Source: Rariglobus sp967755175
GTDB taxonomy: Bacteria > Verrucomicrobiota > Verrucomicrobiia > Opitutales > Opitutaceae
Reading direction: 5' to 3'
Assembly (NCBI GenBank): GCA_967755175.1
Contig: CBRAFO010000001.1
Coordinates: forward strand, 61,801 to 125,800
DNA: 64,000 nucleotides
In this document: in pieces, positions 35,212 through 44,336 of the stretch
Layout of the letters: each line of letters starts with the position of its first letter
Position numbering within the stretch: position 1 is the stretch's first letter
Made by a program: the position numbers and the translations under genes
The notes under the pieces: generated by a model
Seen by the model: the letters and a program-made list of their open reading frames with translations, nothing else
What the model was told of the DNA's origin: nothing
Databases searched by the model: none

Positions 35212-36117
35212 ATGGCTACCGCACTTATTTTCTCCGGACAAGGCGCCCAAAAAGTCGGCATGGGCAAGTCGCTCTACGAAAACTCCGCCACGGCGCGTGC
35301 TCTCTACGACGAGGCCAATCGCGTGCTCGGTTGGGATCTCGCGAAGATCTGCTTCGAAGGACCCGAAGATGAGCTTACTCAGACAAAAGTCTGCCAACCT
35401 GCGCTCTTCGTCCACGGGCTTGCATTGCACGCCATCCTGAAAGAGCAGGGGAAGCTCGACGGTGTGAAGTTCGCCTTTGGCCTCAGCTTGGGCGAGGTGA
35501 CTGCGTTGACCGCAGCGGGCGTGTTTGATTTTGCCACGGGTCTGAAGGTCGTCGCTGAACGCGGCCGCCTCATGCAGGTTGCCTGTGAGCAAACCACCGG
35601 TGGTATGGCGGCGATTTTGGGCGAAGAACGCTCCACGATTTACGACCTGTGCGCCGCGTTTGATATCGAGGCCGCCAATTTCAACGCGCCTGGCCAGATC
35701 ATCGTTTCTGGCGATCAAGCCAAGGTGGACGCCGCTGTCGCTGCCGCCAAAGACCGGGGTATCAAAAAGGTGATCCCGCTCAAGGTCGCCGGCGCTTACC
35801 ACAGCCGCCTCATGGAACCGGCCCGCGCTGCGTTCGCCACCTTCCTCGAAGGCATTCCCTTTAACGCTCCGCAGCTCACTGTTTTCACCAACACGACCGG
35901 TCAAGCCGTGAGCGAGCCAGCGGCCATTCGCGAGGCGCTGGTTAAGCAGATTGTCTCGTCTGTTCTCTGGGAAGATTGCATGCGCTCGGCCGTCGCTGCC
36001 GGCGTGACTTCGTTCCTCGAACTCGGACCGGGCGGCGTGCTCGCAGGCCTGGCCAAGCGCACGGACAAGGCTTGGACCGTTAAGAGCCTCGCTGAGTTTG
36101 CCGATTTGGGGGCTTGA
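35212..36117 (+). CDS. fabD: malonyl-CoA:ACP transacylase
   Basis: The product has 301 residues, usual for FabD. N-terminal ALIFSGQGAQKVGMG; nucleophile elbow FGLSLGEVTAL with Ser92, where the residue before Ser is Leu91 rather than the usual His; catalytic His197 in VAGAYHSRLME; and the Gln of the oxyanion pocket in GQGAQ. It loads malonate onto acyl carrier protein for fatty-acid synthesis. It is followed by a weak terminator-like hairpin and then lepA. Other fatty-acid genes (fabZ, fabI) lie 7-9 kb away. Confidence 0.95.
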   Translation: MATALIFSGQGAQKVGMGKSLYENSATARALYDEANRVLGWDLAKICFEGPEDELTQTKVCQPALFVHGLALHAILKEQGKLDGVKFAFGLSLGEVTALTAAGVFDFATGLKVVAERGRLMQVACEQTTGGMAAILGEERSTIYDLCAAFDIEAANFNAPGQIIVSGDQAKVDAAVAAAKDRGIKKVIPLKVAGAYHSRLMEPARAAFATFLEGIPFNAPQLTVFTNTTGQAVSEPAAIREALVKQIVSSVLWEDCMRSAVAAGVTSFLELGPGGVLAGLAKRTDKAWTVKSLAEFADLGA

Positions 36118-36125
36118 ACGCCGCG

Positions 36126-36148
36126 AGGGACGCCCACACGGTGTCCCT
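36126..36148 (+). terminator. possible terminator hairpin after fabD
   Basis: A 9-bp stem, AGGGACGCC with GGTGTCCCT (one G-U pair), and a five-base loop, followed by only three T. It starts nine bases after the fabD stop and 58 bases before lepA. Confidence 0.45.
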
Positions 36149-36205
36149 TTACACAATTCAACCGCATCGCAGCCCTGCACGGGTAGGGCTGCCCAGTTCG
36201 CTCGC

Positions 36206-37999
36206 ATGGACGTCTCCCTCACTCGTAATTTCTGCATCATCGCCCACGTCGACCACGGCAAAACGACGCTTTCCGACCGCCTCTTGGAATACACCAACAC
36301 GGTCACGCAACGCGTGCTCACCGCGCAGCACCTCGACTCGATGGACCTTGAGAAGGAGCGCGGCATCACCATCAAGAGCCACCCGGTGACCATGGCCTAC
36401 CCGGCCAAGGACGGGATGACTTACAAGATCAACCTCATGGACACGCCCGGCCACGTGGACTTCGCCTACGAAGTTTCGCGTTCGCTCGCCGCGTGCGAAG
36501 GTGCCGTCCTCTTGATCGACGCCGCCCAAGGCGTCGAAGCGCAGACCGTGGCCAACGCGCACCTTGCGACCGCCCAAGGGCTGAAAATCATCCCGGTCAT
36601 CAACAAGATCGACCTGCCCTCGGCCAATCTGGATCTCTGCATTACGCAGCTCGAAGACATCCTCATGATCCCTGGGGAGGAAGCGATTCTCGCCAGCGGC
36701 AAATCGGGCATCGGCATTCAAGACATCCTTGAGGCCGTGGTCGCCCGCATTCCTCCGCCGCGCTGGTCGCACCATGCGGCCACGCGCGCATTGGTGTTCG
36801 ATTCCCTCTACGACAGCTACCGCGGCGTCATTACCTACGCCCGCGTGTTCTCCGGCGCCGTGAAGGCTGGCGACCAGATGCTCCTGATGAGCAATAATCA
36901 GAAGTCGGAAATCAAGGAAGTCGGCGTGTTCACTCCGCAGATGACCAAGGTCGATATCCTCGGTGCTGGCGACGTGGGCTACGTTATTTCCAACATCAAG
37001 GACACGTCCGAGATCAAGATCGGTGATACGCTCACGCTGGCCAAAAACCCCGCCACGGAGATGCTGCCGGGCTACAAGGAAGTTCGTCCGATGGTGTTCT
37101 GCGGTCTGTATCCGCTCGAATCCAACGACTACGAAAAGCTCAAGGCCGCGCTGGGCCGCCTGCGTCTGAACGACGCCGCCTTCCTCTATTCCTCGGAAAG
37201 CTCCCTCGCCCTCGGCTTCGGCTTCCGCTGCGGCTTCCTCGGATTGCTGCACATGGAGATCATCCAGGAACGCATCCGCCGTGAGCACGACGTGGAGATC
37301 ATCTCCACGTATCCGAGCGTCGTATACCATGTGAAGCCCCACAGCCGCGACGAGATCGACGTGGATAATCCCGTCAATCTGCCCGACCCCGGCACGATCG
37401 AGTATATCAGCGAACCGACGATCAAGGCATCCATTCACATTCCCAACGAATCCATGGGCGACATCCTCGCGCTCATTATGGAAAAGCGCGGTATCTGTGA
37501 TCACACCGACACGCTCGACGGCAACCGCGTCATGCTCAGCTGCGTGCTTCCGCTCAACGAGATCCTCGTCGATTTCAACGACCGCCTGAAATCCGTGACT
37601 CACGGCTACGGTTCGATGGATTACGAGCTCGGCGACTACCAGCAGTCCGACCTCGTGAAGATGGACATCATGATTAACGGCGACCCCGTTGACGCGTTCT
37701 CCAGCATCGTCCATCGCGACAAAGCCGAGGGCAAAGGCCGCGTGCTCTGCGAAAAGCTTGCCGAGATCATCCCGCCGCAAATGTTCAAGGTCGCCATCCA
37801 GGCGGCTATCGGTGGTAAAATCATTGCCCGCGATAACGTGAAGGAAATGCGCAAGGACGTGACCGCAAAGTGCTACGGCGGTGACATCTCCCGTAAGCGC
37901 AAGCTCCTCGATAAACAGAAAGAGGGCAAAAAGAAGATGAAGATGATCGGTAAGGTGAACATCCCGCCGGACACGTTCATCCAGATCCTCAAGAACTAA
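36206..37999 (+). CDS. lepA: elongation factor 4 (LepA)
   Basis: The product has 597 residues from the ATG at 36206 (MDVSLTRNFCIIAHVDHGKT), the length and N-terminus usual for LepA. G1 AHVDHGKTT (13-21), G2/G3 RGITIKSHPV and DTPGHVDF, G4 NKIDLPSA. Then domains II, III and V, with the LepA-specific GFRCGFLGLLHMEI and the C-terminal domain GGDISRKRKLLDKQKEGKKKM. This GTPase back-translocates or remodels stalled ribosomes. lepB follows after 90 bases containing a long inverted repeat, an old and common lepA-lepB pairing. Confidence 0.97.
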   Translation: MDVSLTRNFCIIAHVDHGKTTLSDRLLEYTNTVTQRVLTAQHLDSMDLEKERGITIKSHPVTMAYPAKDGMTYKINLMDTPGHVDFAYEVSRSLAACEGAVLLIDAAQGVEAQTVANAHLATAQGLKIIPVINKIDLPSANLDLCITQLEDILMIPGEEAILASGKSGIGIQDILEAVVARIPPPRWSHHAATRALVFDSLYDSYRGVITYARVFSGAVKAGDQMLLMSNNQKSEIKEVGVFTPQMTKVDILGAGDVGYVISNIKDTSEIKIGDTLTLAKNPATEMLPGYKEVRPMVFCGLYPLESNDYEKLKAALGRLRLNDAAFLYSSESSLALGFGFRCGFLGLLHMEIIQERIRREHDVEIISTYPSVVYHVKPHSRDEIDVDNPVNLPDPGTIEYISEPTIKASIHIPNESMGDILALIMEKRGICDHTDTLDGNRVMLSCVLPLNEILVDFNDRLKSVTHGYGSMDYELGDYQQSDLVKMDIMINGDPVDAFSSIVHRDKAEGKGRVLCEKLAEIIPPQMFKVAIQAAIGGKIIARDNVKEMRKDVTAKCYGGDISRKRKLLDKQKEGKKKMKMIGKVNIPPDTFIQILKN

Positions 38000-38001
38000 A
38001 G

Positions 38002-38079
38002 TGTAGGAGCCTGCTTGCAGGCGATTTCCGGACCCCAGCGAACTTCCTTTTCAAACCATCGCCTGCCAGCAGGCCTACA
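38002..38079. repeat. intergenic inverted repeat between lepA and lepB
   Basis: Arms TGTAGG(AG)CCTGCTTGCAGGCGAT (38002-38025) and ATCGCCTGCCAGCAGGCCTACA (38058-38079) are reverse complements apart from one substitution and a two-base insertion, with a 32-base centre. Each arm also has its own small palindrome (CCTGC-GCAGG). There is no T-run, so it is a mobile-type repeat rather than a terminator. Confidence 0.85.
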
Positions 38080-38089
38080 TTTCCCATCC

Positions 38090-39391
38090 ATGTTTTTCGG
38101 GCTCTTCTCCTCGGTTGAATCGAAAATGCGCGACACGGCCGGCAACTGGTTGGAGTTGGCTGAAAAGGTGTATCATTATCGTCGTGACGTCCTCACCGAC
38201 GCCCAGCTCACCGCGCTTCAGCAGGCAACCAGTTCGCTGCGTCGTCGGCTCCAGGAGAAGAGTGACGCCAGCAAACTGAAGCTCGATATCGAGGCGCTTG
38301 AAAGCGTGCTGCGCAAGACAGGCGGCACGCATTATCCGAAGTCGGGATGGATGGAGAACGTGGAGTTTTTCCTCGTCGCCGCCATCGTGATTCTCGGCGT
38401 GCGTATGTATTTCGTGCAGCCGTTCAAGATCCCGACCAACTCGATGTGGCCGAGCTACAATGGCATGACGCCCGAGGTGTTTACGTCGAAGGCCGACGAG
38501 CCGAATCCAGCGGGCAGGGCACTTCGCCTCCTGGCCATGGGCGCTCGTCCGCGCACGATGGATGCTCCGGTGGACGGCGAGATCTCGATTCCGGTCGTCG
38601 GATACGGTGACAGGGTGGGCGTCCCATCGCATGAAGTGAACGGACGCGATTGGGTTATCTTTCCGGCCAAGCACAAAGAATACACGTTTTACGTTGATGG
38701 TAAGCCGACCTCGGTGACGGTGCCGAAGGACTTCGATTTCGAATGGGTGGTGCGCGACGCCTTCCTCCCGAAGCTGAGTTCCAGCGGTGAGCCGAGTGGC
38801 GTGGACCTCGCCAACTACATCAAGGCGAACCCGCATCTGCTCACGCGAACCGCGAGCGGAATGGTTCTCTGGAATACAGGTAAGCGAGTGCATGCCGGCG
38901 AACGCGTTTTATCGTTCGATATTCTCACGGGCGACCAGCTCTTCGTGGATCGCGTGAGCTACCATTTTGTGAAGCCCAAGGTTGGCGACGGCTTCGTTTT
39001 CCGCACTGACCACATCGATAGCCCCTACATGCGAGACGCGGCGGGCCGTCAGTTGGAGCAATATTACATCAAACGCCTAGCCGGCACGCCGGGCGACCTG
39101 CTGGAGATCCGCGAGCCCGTTCTTTATCGCAACGGCGCGCCCATTACCGGCTCGAAGGCGTATAACCTCAACGCGACGCGCCAAGCGAGATACTCGGGCT
39201 ATCGGGCCGGTGGACTGCTGCCTCCGGGGCAGACTTACACGGTGCCGCCTGACTCGTATATCGCGCTGGGCGACAACTCGGCGAACAGCCAAGACAGCCG
39301 TTACTGGGGAACGGTGCCTGCCAAGGACGTGGTAGGGCGCCCGCTGTTCATTTATTATCCGTTCACGAAACGCTGGGGCGTCGCCCCGTAG
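38090..39391 (+). CDS. lepB: signal peptidase I, enlarged form
   Basis: The product has 433 residues from the ATG at 38090. N-terminal soluble helical region (1-85), one transmembrane helix (about 91-107), then KIPTNSMWPSY with nucleophile Ser118. The general-base Lys328 is in YYIKRLAGTPGD, and the box GDNSANSQDSRYWG is near the C-terminus. Ser and Lys are about 210 residues apart, against about 55 in E. coli LepB, because of an inserted domain (about 125-280). It cleaves signal peptides of secreted proteins at the outer face of the inner membrane. All catalytic boxes are intact, so the protein should be active. Confidence 0.93.
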   Translation: MFFGLFSSVESKMRDTAGNWLELAEKVYHYRRDVLTDAQLTALQQATSSLRRRLQEKSDASKLKLDIEALESVLRKTGGTHYPKSGWMENVEFFLVAAIVILGVRMYFVQPFKIPTNSMWPSYNGMTPEVFTSKADEPNPAGRALRLLAMGARPRTMDAPVDGEISIPVVGYGDRVGVPSHEVNGRDWVIFPAKHKEYTFYVDGKPTSVTVPKDFDFEWVVRDAFLPKLSSSGEPSGVDLANYIKANPHLLTRTASGMVLWNTGKRVHAGERVLSFDILTGDQLFVDRVSYHFVKPKVGDGFVFRTDHIDSPYMRDAAGRQLEQYYIKRLAGTPGDLLEIREPVLYRNGAPITGSKAYNLNATRQARYSGYRAGGLLPPGQTYTVPPDSYIALGDNSANSQDSRYWGTVPAKDVVGRPLFIYYPFTKRWGVAP

Positions 39392-39611
39392 GGTCGCCCC
39401 TTGCGGGCGGACCTCTGTGTCAGGGGACCTCCGATAATGCTTCCGCGTGACCAAGCTCGGCCAGCGAGAATTCCCCGGTCCGCCCATACGGAAACATCCC
39501 CATGAGATCAGCGCGGTTCCTGATTGTAGCGCGTCACGACAGCGACTTACTGACCGCCAGTCTCCTCGGTTCGGTTCGTCGGTTACTGGTGTTTATCGCA
39601 CAATAAACATT

Positions 39612-41195
39612 ATGTCTAATCAGCGAATTGGAGGAACCGAGGTTGATGCACATTACCTGTCCTCACCGACTCCTCTCTTCAACTGGCTTCAAAAGCGCTC
39701 CGCTGGCGTTCTCCTGCATCCCACCTGCCTGCCTAACGACCAAGGCGTTGGCGTGCTCGATGGCGCGGTCGATCAGTTCCTTGAGTTCCTGAAGGACTCC
39801 GGCACTCGCCAATGGCAGATCTGCCCGCTTGGGCCGACTGGCTACGGCGACTCGCCCTATCAGTGTTTCTCCTCGTTCGCGGGCAATCCTTACCTGATCG
39901 ACCTGCATCCGCTCGTTAACTGTGGGCTGCTGACCAACGCCGATCTCGATAACGTCCGCCAACTGCCGCGCGACCACGTCGATTATGGCTGGCTCTACGT
40001 CACCAAGCTCCCGCTGCTGTTTCGGGCTTATGACACGTTTGCGGCCAGCCGCAGTTCGGTGAAACTCCCCTACGGTGATTTCGCTGCCTTCAGAACCTCG
40101 CAAAGTTCCTGGATCGAGTCCTACGCGCTCTTCCTTGCGATCAAAGATTATTTCCACGGCGCACCGTGGTGGGAATGGCCCGCGGACGTCCGCTTCTTTG
40201 CCCAGGCCAAAAAGAGCGCCCTCGCCAAAACCCTCGCCGACCGCGTCGAGGCCCACGCGTTTTTCCAATATCTCTTCTTTGGCCAATGGAGCCGTGTGCG
40301 CGCCAAAGCGGCCTCGCTCGGTCTGGAGATCATCGGTGACGCTCCCATCTTCGTGGCGCGCGACAGCGCCGATGTCTGGGCCTCTCCCCAGTTGTTTCAG
40401 GTCGATCAGAAATCCGGCACTCCGCTCGCCGTGGCGGGCGTGCCTCCCGACTATTTCTCCGCCGACGGCCAGCTCTGGGGCAATCCGCTCTACAACTGGG
40501 AGGCTCACGCCGCCGAAGGCTACGCGTGGTGGATTTCCCGCCTCAAAGCCAACTTCGCCCTCTGTGACATCGTGCGCATCGACCATTTCCGTGCGTTCGA
40601 CACCTATTGGTCGATTCCCGCCAACGCCACGACGGCCAAATACGGAGAATGGAAAAAAGGCCCGGGTCTTCCCTTCTTCGAAGCAATCAAGTCCGCCCTG
40701 CCCAATGCCCGCCTGATCGCGGAAGATCTCGGTGACTTGTTTCCGTCTGTCCACGAGTTGCGCAACGCCACCGGGCTTCCCGGCATGGCCATCCTGCAAT
40801 TCGCCTTTGGTGGCGAAGCCAGCAACCTCTACCTGCCCCATAACCTCGTTGCCAACGGCGTCGTGTATCCGGGAACACACGACAATGACACCACCTTGGG
40901 CTGGTATCGCGCGGCCTCCGAAAAAGAGCGTGATCACGTGCGCCGCTACCTCCGTATCAGCGGCGACGAGATTGGCTGGGACTTGATCCGCTCGGCCTAT
41001 TCATCGGTGAGCGCCCTCGCCGTCATTCCCATGCAGGACTTCTTCAGCCTAGGCTCCGAGGGACGCTTCAACACCCCGGGCGAAGCATCCGGCAACTGGC
41101 AATGGCGCTACAACGAGCACCAGCTGCGTCAGCTTCACCAAGAAGGCGGTGCCGCCTACCTCCGAGAACTGGCGACGCTCTACGGGCGTTTCTAG
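39612..41195 (+). CDS. malQ: 4-alpha-glucanotransferase (GH77, amylomaltase)
   Basis: The product has 527 residues from the ATG at 39612. GH77 signatures: RSAGVLLHPTCLP and GPTGYGDSPYQCFSSFAGNP at the N-terminus, substrate loop IIGDAPIFVARDSADVW, nucleophile Asp in DIVRIDHFRAF, acid/base Glu in LIAEDLGDL and the third Asp in YPGTHDNDTTLGWY. It transfers maltooligosaccharides in glycogen/maltose metabolism. The 220 bases before it contain a small hairpin, CGCCCCTTGCGGGCG, near 39402. No other glycogen gene is adjacent. Confidence 0.95.
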   Translation: MSNQRIGGTEVDAHYLSSPTPLFNWLQKRSAGVLLHPTCLPNDQGVGVLDGAVDQFLEFLKDSGTRQWQICPLGPTGYGDSPYQCFSSFAGNPYLIDLHPLVNCGLLTNADLDNVRQLPRDHVDYGWLYVTKLPLLFRAYDTFAASRSSVKLPYGDFAAFRTSQSSWIESYALFLAIKDYFHGAPWWEWPADVRFFAQAKKSALAKTLADRVEAHAFFQYLFFGQWSRVRAKAASLGLEIIGDAPIFVARDSADVWASPQLFQVDQKSGTPLAVAGVPPDYFSADGQLWGNPLYNWEAHAAEGYAWWISRLKANFALCDIVRIDHFRAFDTYWSIPANATTAKYGEWKKGPGLPFFEAIKSALPNARLIAEDLGDLFPSVHELRNATGLPGMAILQFAFGGEASNLYLPHNLVANGVVYPGTHDNDTTLGWYRAASEKERDHVRRYLRISGDEIGWDLIRSAYSSVSALAVIPMQDFFSLGSEGRFNTPGEASGNWQWRYNEHQLRQLHQEGGAAYLRELATLYGRF

Positions 41196-41225
41196 GCTCC
41201 AAATAAAACCGTGGCCGCAGCCAAG

Positions 41226-41444
41226 TGATATGGGCGTCTCGCCCAATACTGTTCACTTTGCACCGAGCGCAAGGGAGCGGCGACGTCCTCGTCGCCGGAG
41301 TATGGGCGACAGGAATACCGCCCCCGGGGAGCGGCGGCATTCTTGCCGCCGAAGTCGGCGACGGGGACGTCGCCGCTCCTCCGGAATCCGGAGCTAAAGC
41401 AACAGAACAGTATTGGGCGAGACGCCCGTGCCACGTCGGACCGC
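41226..41444. repeat. composite palindromic repeat, copy 1
   Basis: Outer ends ATGGGCGTCTCGCCCAATACTG and CAGTATTGGGCGAGACGCCC are inverted. The core 41271-41379 is a string of hairpins (GGCGACGTCCTCGTCGCC, GGGCGACAGGAATACCGCCC, GGCGGCATTCTTGCCGCC, GGCGACGGGGACGTCGCC), the first and last of which can also pair with each other. A second copy sits at 45478-45712. It has no coding capacity and fills the malQ/oleB convergent gap. Confidence 0.85.
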
Positions 41445-41464
41445 TCGGATAAAATGGCTACAAC

Positions 41465-41496
41465 AAAGCGGCACAGGTTTTCTCCTGTGCCGCTTT
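41465..41496. terminator. strong hairpin terminator between malQ and oleB (convergent)
   Basis: A 13-bp perfect stem, AAAGCGGCACAGG with CCTGTGCCGCTTT, around TTTTCT, five bases from the oleB stop. A/T runs on both sides allow use in both directions. Confidence 0.85.
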
Positions 41497-41500
41497 CGTT

Positions 41501-42382
41501 TCACGACCGCAGAAACTGCGTGATCCTCGGGATCGCCTCGGTATTGGCGTCCGCCAGCACGTAGTGGCCCGCGTCTTCGAGATAATACGCCTGTGCTTCG
41601 GGCAGGCGTTTCTTCCACTCCGCGTAGAAGTGGTCGTTGAAGCAGAAATCGCGTCCACCCCAGACGATCAACGCCGGGTTCTGCTTCAAATGTTTCAAAC
41701 CCGCGGCCGTGTCCGTGAGCGTGCGCCACGTCGGATGCGACGGGATCATCGGAATGTCCTTCACAAACGCGTCCACTGCGACGCGGTTGTCCCACGAATC
41801 ATACGGCAACAGGAAGCCGCGCTTTTCGTCTGCCGTGAGCTTGCGGCGATGCATCGACATCCACACGGCGGGACCAGCGAAACCGTTCAGACCGCGCACC
41901 AGCGCCGTCCCGGGAAACTTGGTTTTGCAGAGGCCGATGCGACGCGGAATGTGCGGCGAGGGAAACGCGCCCGTATTCAAGACGACGAGCTTGCCGATGC
42001 GCTGCGGATAACGCGCCGCGTAGCCGAAGCCGATCGCCCCACCCCAGTCGTGAACGACCAGGTGAATGCGTTTCACGCCCAGATGCGTGATGAGCGCATC
42101 CACGTCGCCGATACGCGATTCCAGCGTGTAGGGATAGTCCTGCGGCTTTTCCGACAAGCCCATGCCGATGTGGTCGGGAACGATACAGCGCATGTGCGGG
42201 GCGACGGCCTGCACGAGTTCTCGATAATAGAACGACCACGTCGGGTTGCCGTGCAACATGAGCACCGCCTCGTCGCTGTCGCCACCTTCATCGAGGAAGC
42301 TCATGCGCGCACCGCGCGGCGTCGCGAAGGTTTTCGGCGTGAACGGATAAAGCGGTTTAAGCCAGTCAGGGATCGTGGTCAT
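41501..42382 (-). CDS. oleB: OleB-like alpha/beta hydrolase (haloalkane dehalogenase family)
   Basis: The product has 293 residues from the ATG at 42382. The family is clear from LMLHGNPTWSFYYREL, the nucleophile elbow LVVHDWGGAIGF (Asp112 followed by the halide-site Trp), and the catalytic His273 in EDAGHYVLAD. In isolation it could be called haloalkane dehalogenase. The adjacent OleA homologue makes OleB, the beta-lactone decarboxylase of long-chain olefin synthesis, more likely. A palindromic repeat (42398-42456) separates it from oleA. In some bacteria oleB is fused or adjacent to oleC, which is not seen here. Confidence 0.82.
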   Translation of the reverse strand: MTTIPDWLKPLYPFTPKTFATPRGARMSFLDEGGDSDEAVLMLHGNPTWSFYYRELVQAVAPHMRCIVPDHIGMGLSEKPQDYPYTLESRIGDVDALITHLGVKRIHLVVHDWGGAIGFGYAARYPQRIGKLVVLNTGAFPSPHIPRRIGLCKTKFPGTALVRGLNGFAGPAVWMSMHRRKLTADEKRGFLLPYDSWDNRVAVDAFVKDIPMIPSHPTWRTLTDTAAGLKHLKQNPALIVWGGRDFCFNDHFYAEWKKRLPEAQAYYLEDAGHYVLADANTEAIPRITQFLRS

Positions 42383-42397
42383 GCGGAGGTTCGGACG

Positions 42398-42456
42398 GTG
42401 GCACGGGCGTCTCGCCCGTGGGGTTGGCGGACATGGGCGGGACGCCCATGCCACTT
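42398..42456. repeat. paired-hairpin intergenic repeat (GQDARAT type)
   Basis: Two hairpins, CACGGGCGTCTCGCCCGTG and CATGGGCGGGACGCCCATG, are flanked by GTGG and CCAC and separated by about 12 bases, between oleA and oleB. This is the standard form of the repeat found at several sites in 41-50 kb. Confidence 0.88.
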
Positions 42457-42467
42457 CACGATGGGAA

Positions 42468-43508
42468 TTACCATTCGAGTGCGAGCATCAGACAATTGAG
42501 TCCGCTGCCGATGCCGAGCAGCGCGACCTTGGTTCCCTCGCGGACTGCGCCCGCTTCAATAGCTTTGGCGAGTGTTGCGGGCAACGCCACCGAGCCGGTG
42601 TTCCCGAGGGTTTCAAACGTGGAGAAATCCTTGGCGAGATCGAGGCCGAGAGCCTCGTAGAGTTTACGGCGATGCGTGCTACCCACCTGATGGCAGATGA
42701 ACCGGTCGGCAGTCGTCGCGTTGTAGCCCGTCTCTGCGGTGAACGCATCCCAGGTGTCACGTGCCAGCGTGAGACCCGCGTTGAGCAGCGCTTCGCTGTC
42801 GGTCTGCATGGCCAACGCTTCGGCACCATGAGTGTCGCCTTGGCAAAGCTCACTGTGCTCCGTGGCGGCGCGAGCGATGCCGCCGAGCAAACGATGCGGA
42901 CGCGCTCCGGCCGGCAGCATCGACTCGTGGCAAACCACCGCGCCCACCGCACCCGAGCCGATGGTGAGATTGGCGAAGAAGGGCTTGATGCCATTCCGAT
43001 CAAGCGGCGCCTCCAGCAGCGTCTTCAGCGTTTGCTGAACCAGCGGACCGCCATTTTCGCCGGAAACGACGAGGGCGCATTTGATCTGTCCGCTTTCAAT
43101 CAGGCCTGCCGCAACGGTGAGCGCGTTGAGAAAGCCGAGGCAGGCGTTCGATACGTCGAAGATTTGCGCGGATGCGGGCAGGCCGATCTTGCGATGCGCG
43201 AACGACGCCGTGGCCGGCTCCATCATATCGCGGCACACCGCGCTGTGGATAAAGAGCTGAACCTGCTCAGCTCGCAGCCCAGACTTGGCGAGCGCGGCTT
43301 TGCCGGCTGCGGCGCTCGCATCCGACGGGCGCGTGCCGACGGGCCACACGCGGCGCTCGCGGATGCCTGTCATGAGTTCGAGGCGGCCGAAGGGAAGCTT
43401 CAGGCGTTCGTAGAGCGGACGCAGCGTCTCTTCCACCTGCGTGGTGGTGAGGACGTCGTCAGGCAGCGCGACGGCCAGCGACTCGATGCAAGTGTGGGCG
43501 AAACGCAT
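42468..43508 (-). CDS. oleA: OleA-like thiolase/ketoacyl synthase III homologue
   Basis: The product has 346 residues. Catalytic Cys123 is in FDVSNACLGFLN; His is in RFICHQVGSTHR; Asn is in FETLGNTGSVALP. The OleA-specific glutamate corresponds to Glu97 in CRDMMEPATAS, and the C-terminal LLGIGSGLNCLML is a hallmark that separates OleA from FabH. OleA joins two fatty acyl-CoAs head to head by a non-decarboxylative Claisen condensation, giving a 2-alkyl-3-keto acid, the first step to long-chain olefins. fabI overlaps its start by one base, and fabZ lies further upstream, so acyl supply and condensation are linked. oleC and oleD are absent from the window. Confidence 0.88.
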   Translation of the reverse strand: MRFAHTCIESLAVALPDDVLTTTQVEETLRPLYERLKLPFGRLELMTGIRERRVWPVGTRPSDASAAAGKAALAKSGLRAEQVQLFIHSAVCRDMMEPATASFAHRKIGLPASAQIFDVSNACLGFLNALTVAAGLIESGQIKCALVVSGENGGPLVQQTLKTLLEAPLDRNGIKPFFANLTIGSGAVGAVVCHESMLPAGARPHRLLGGIARAATEHSELCQGDTHGAEALAMQTDSEALLNAGLTLARDTWDAFTAETGYNATTADRFICHQVGSTHRRKLYEALGLDLAKDFSTFETLGNTGSVALPATLAKAIEAGAVREGTKVALLGIGSGLNCLMLALEW

Positions 43509-44332
43509 CAGGCTTTCGTTGATGGCTCCATGCGCATGGAAAGACGCACGATTTCCTTATCGAAGAAATTGCTGCCCAAACCAGCGTCCACCGTGACGGT
43601 CGCGGCATTGATTCCACTGCTGCGCTCGCTGAGCAGGAACACCGTGGTGTTGGCGACCTCCTGCGTGCTGAGGTTGCGCTTACGAAAAGTGAGTTTCTCC
43701 GCGTAAAGGTAGCTCTCCAAATACCCGGGGATACCCGCCGAGGCGCTGGTCTTGAGCGGACCTGAACCGACCACGTTAAAGCGCACTTCGCTGTGATCGC
43801 TGAATGACTTCGCGAGGAAGCGCGATGCCGAGTCGAGCGCGGCTTTGATCGGGCCCATGTAGCCGTAATTGTCCGGCGTGACCTGAAGCGACGAGATACC
43901 GATGGTCACCACCGACGCGTTTTTAACGAGGAGCGGCTTGAAAGCGTTGGCGACTTCAACGAGCGAAAAAGCCGACACCGCCGTCGCCTGCAGAAAGTCG
44001 GCGCGTTTGGTTTCATGGAACGGCTTAAACCCTTCGCTGTAGTTGGCGAAGGCGATCGAGTGAACGATACCGTGAATCTCCGAGTAGCCGGACGCCTTAA
44101 TCTCCGCAGCGAGCAACGCGGCCGCGCCCTCCGCCTCGACGTCGCAGATGAACACCGGTTTCCCCGCGAGCGTAGCCTCAAGCGTCGCTTTGCGAGCGGG
44201 TGAACGCACGCTGTAGAGAACGGTCGCCCCCTGCTCTTCCAGCGTCTTGGCGGTGAACCAAGCGACGCTCTTTTTATTGGCAACGCCAAGGACAACGAAG
44301 GTCTTGCCGGTGAGATTAAGGAAGTCAGGCAT
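43508..44332 (-). CDS. fabI: enoyl-ACP reductase (FabI type, SDR)
   Basis: The product has 274 residues. SDR fold with the FabI-type cofactor loop VVLGVANKKSVAW, the CDVEAEGAAALL strand, HSIAFANYSEGFKPFHE and the catalytic Tyr156 and Lys163 (NYGYMGPIKAAL), spaced as in E. coli FabI. The upstream active-site Tyr of the FabI triad appears replaced (TIGISSL), and the alignment there is uncertain. The end, VTVDAGLGSNFF, is FabI-like. It reduces trans-2-enoyl-ACP in fatty-acid elongation. The stop overlaps the oleA start by one base. Confidence 0.9.
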   Translation of the reverse strand: MPDFLNLTGKTFVVLGVANKKSVAWFTAKTLEEQGATVLYSVRSPARKATLEATLAGKPVFICDVEAEGAAALLAAEIKASGYSEIHGIVHSIAFANYSEGFKPFHETKRADFLQATAVSAFSLVEVANAFKPLLVKNASVVTIGISSLQVTPDNYGYMGPIKAALDSASRFLAKSFSDHSEVRFNVVGSGPLKTSASAGIPGYLESYLYAEKLTFRKRNLSTQEVANTTVFLLSERSSGINAATVTVDAGLGSNFFDKEIVRLSMRMEPSTKA

Positions 44333-44336
44333 ATGC

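Noticed and set aside
36158..37780. 540-codon open frame on the minus strand opposite lepA
   Set aside because: Antisense shadow; lepA has full conserved motifs and the antisense product resembles none.
42375..43706. 443-codon plus-strand frame opposite oleA
   Set aside because: Antisense shadow that starts in a repeat; no domain pattern, and oleA is complete.
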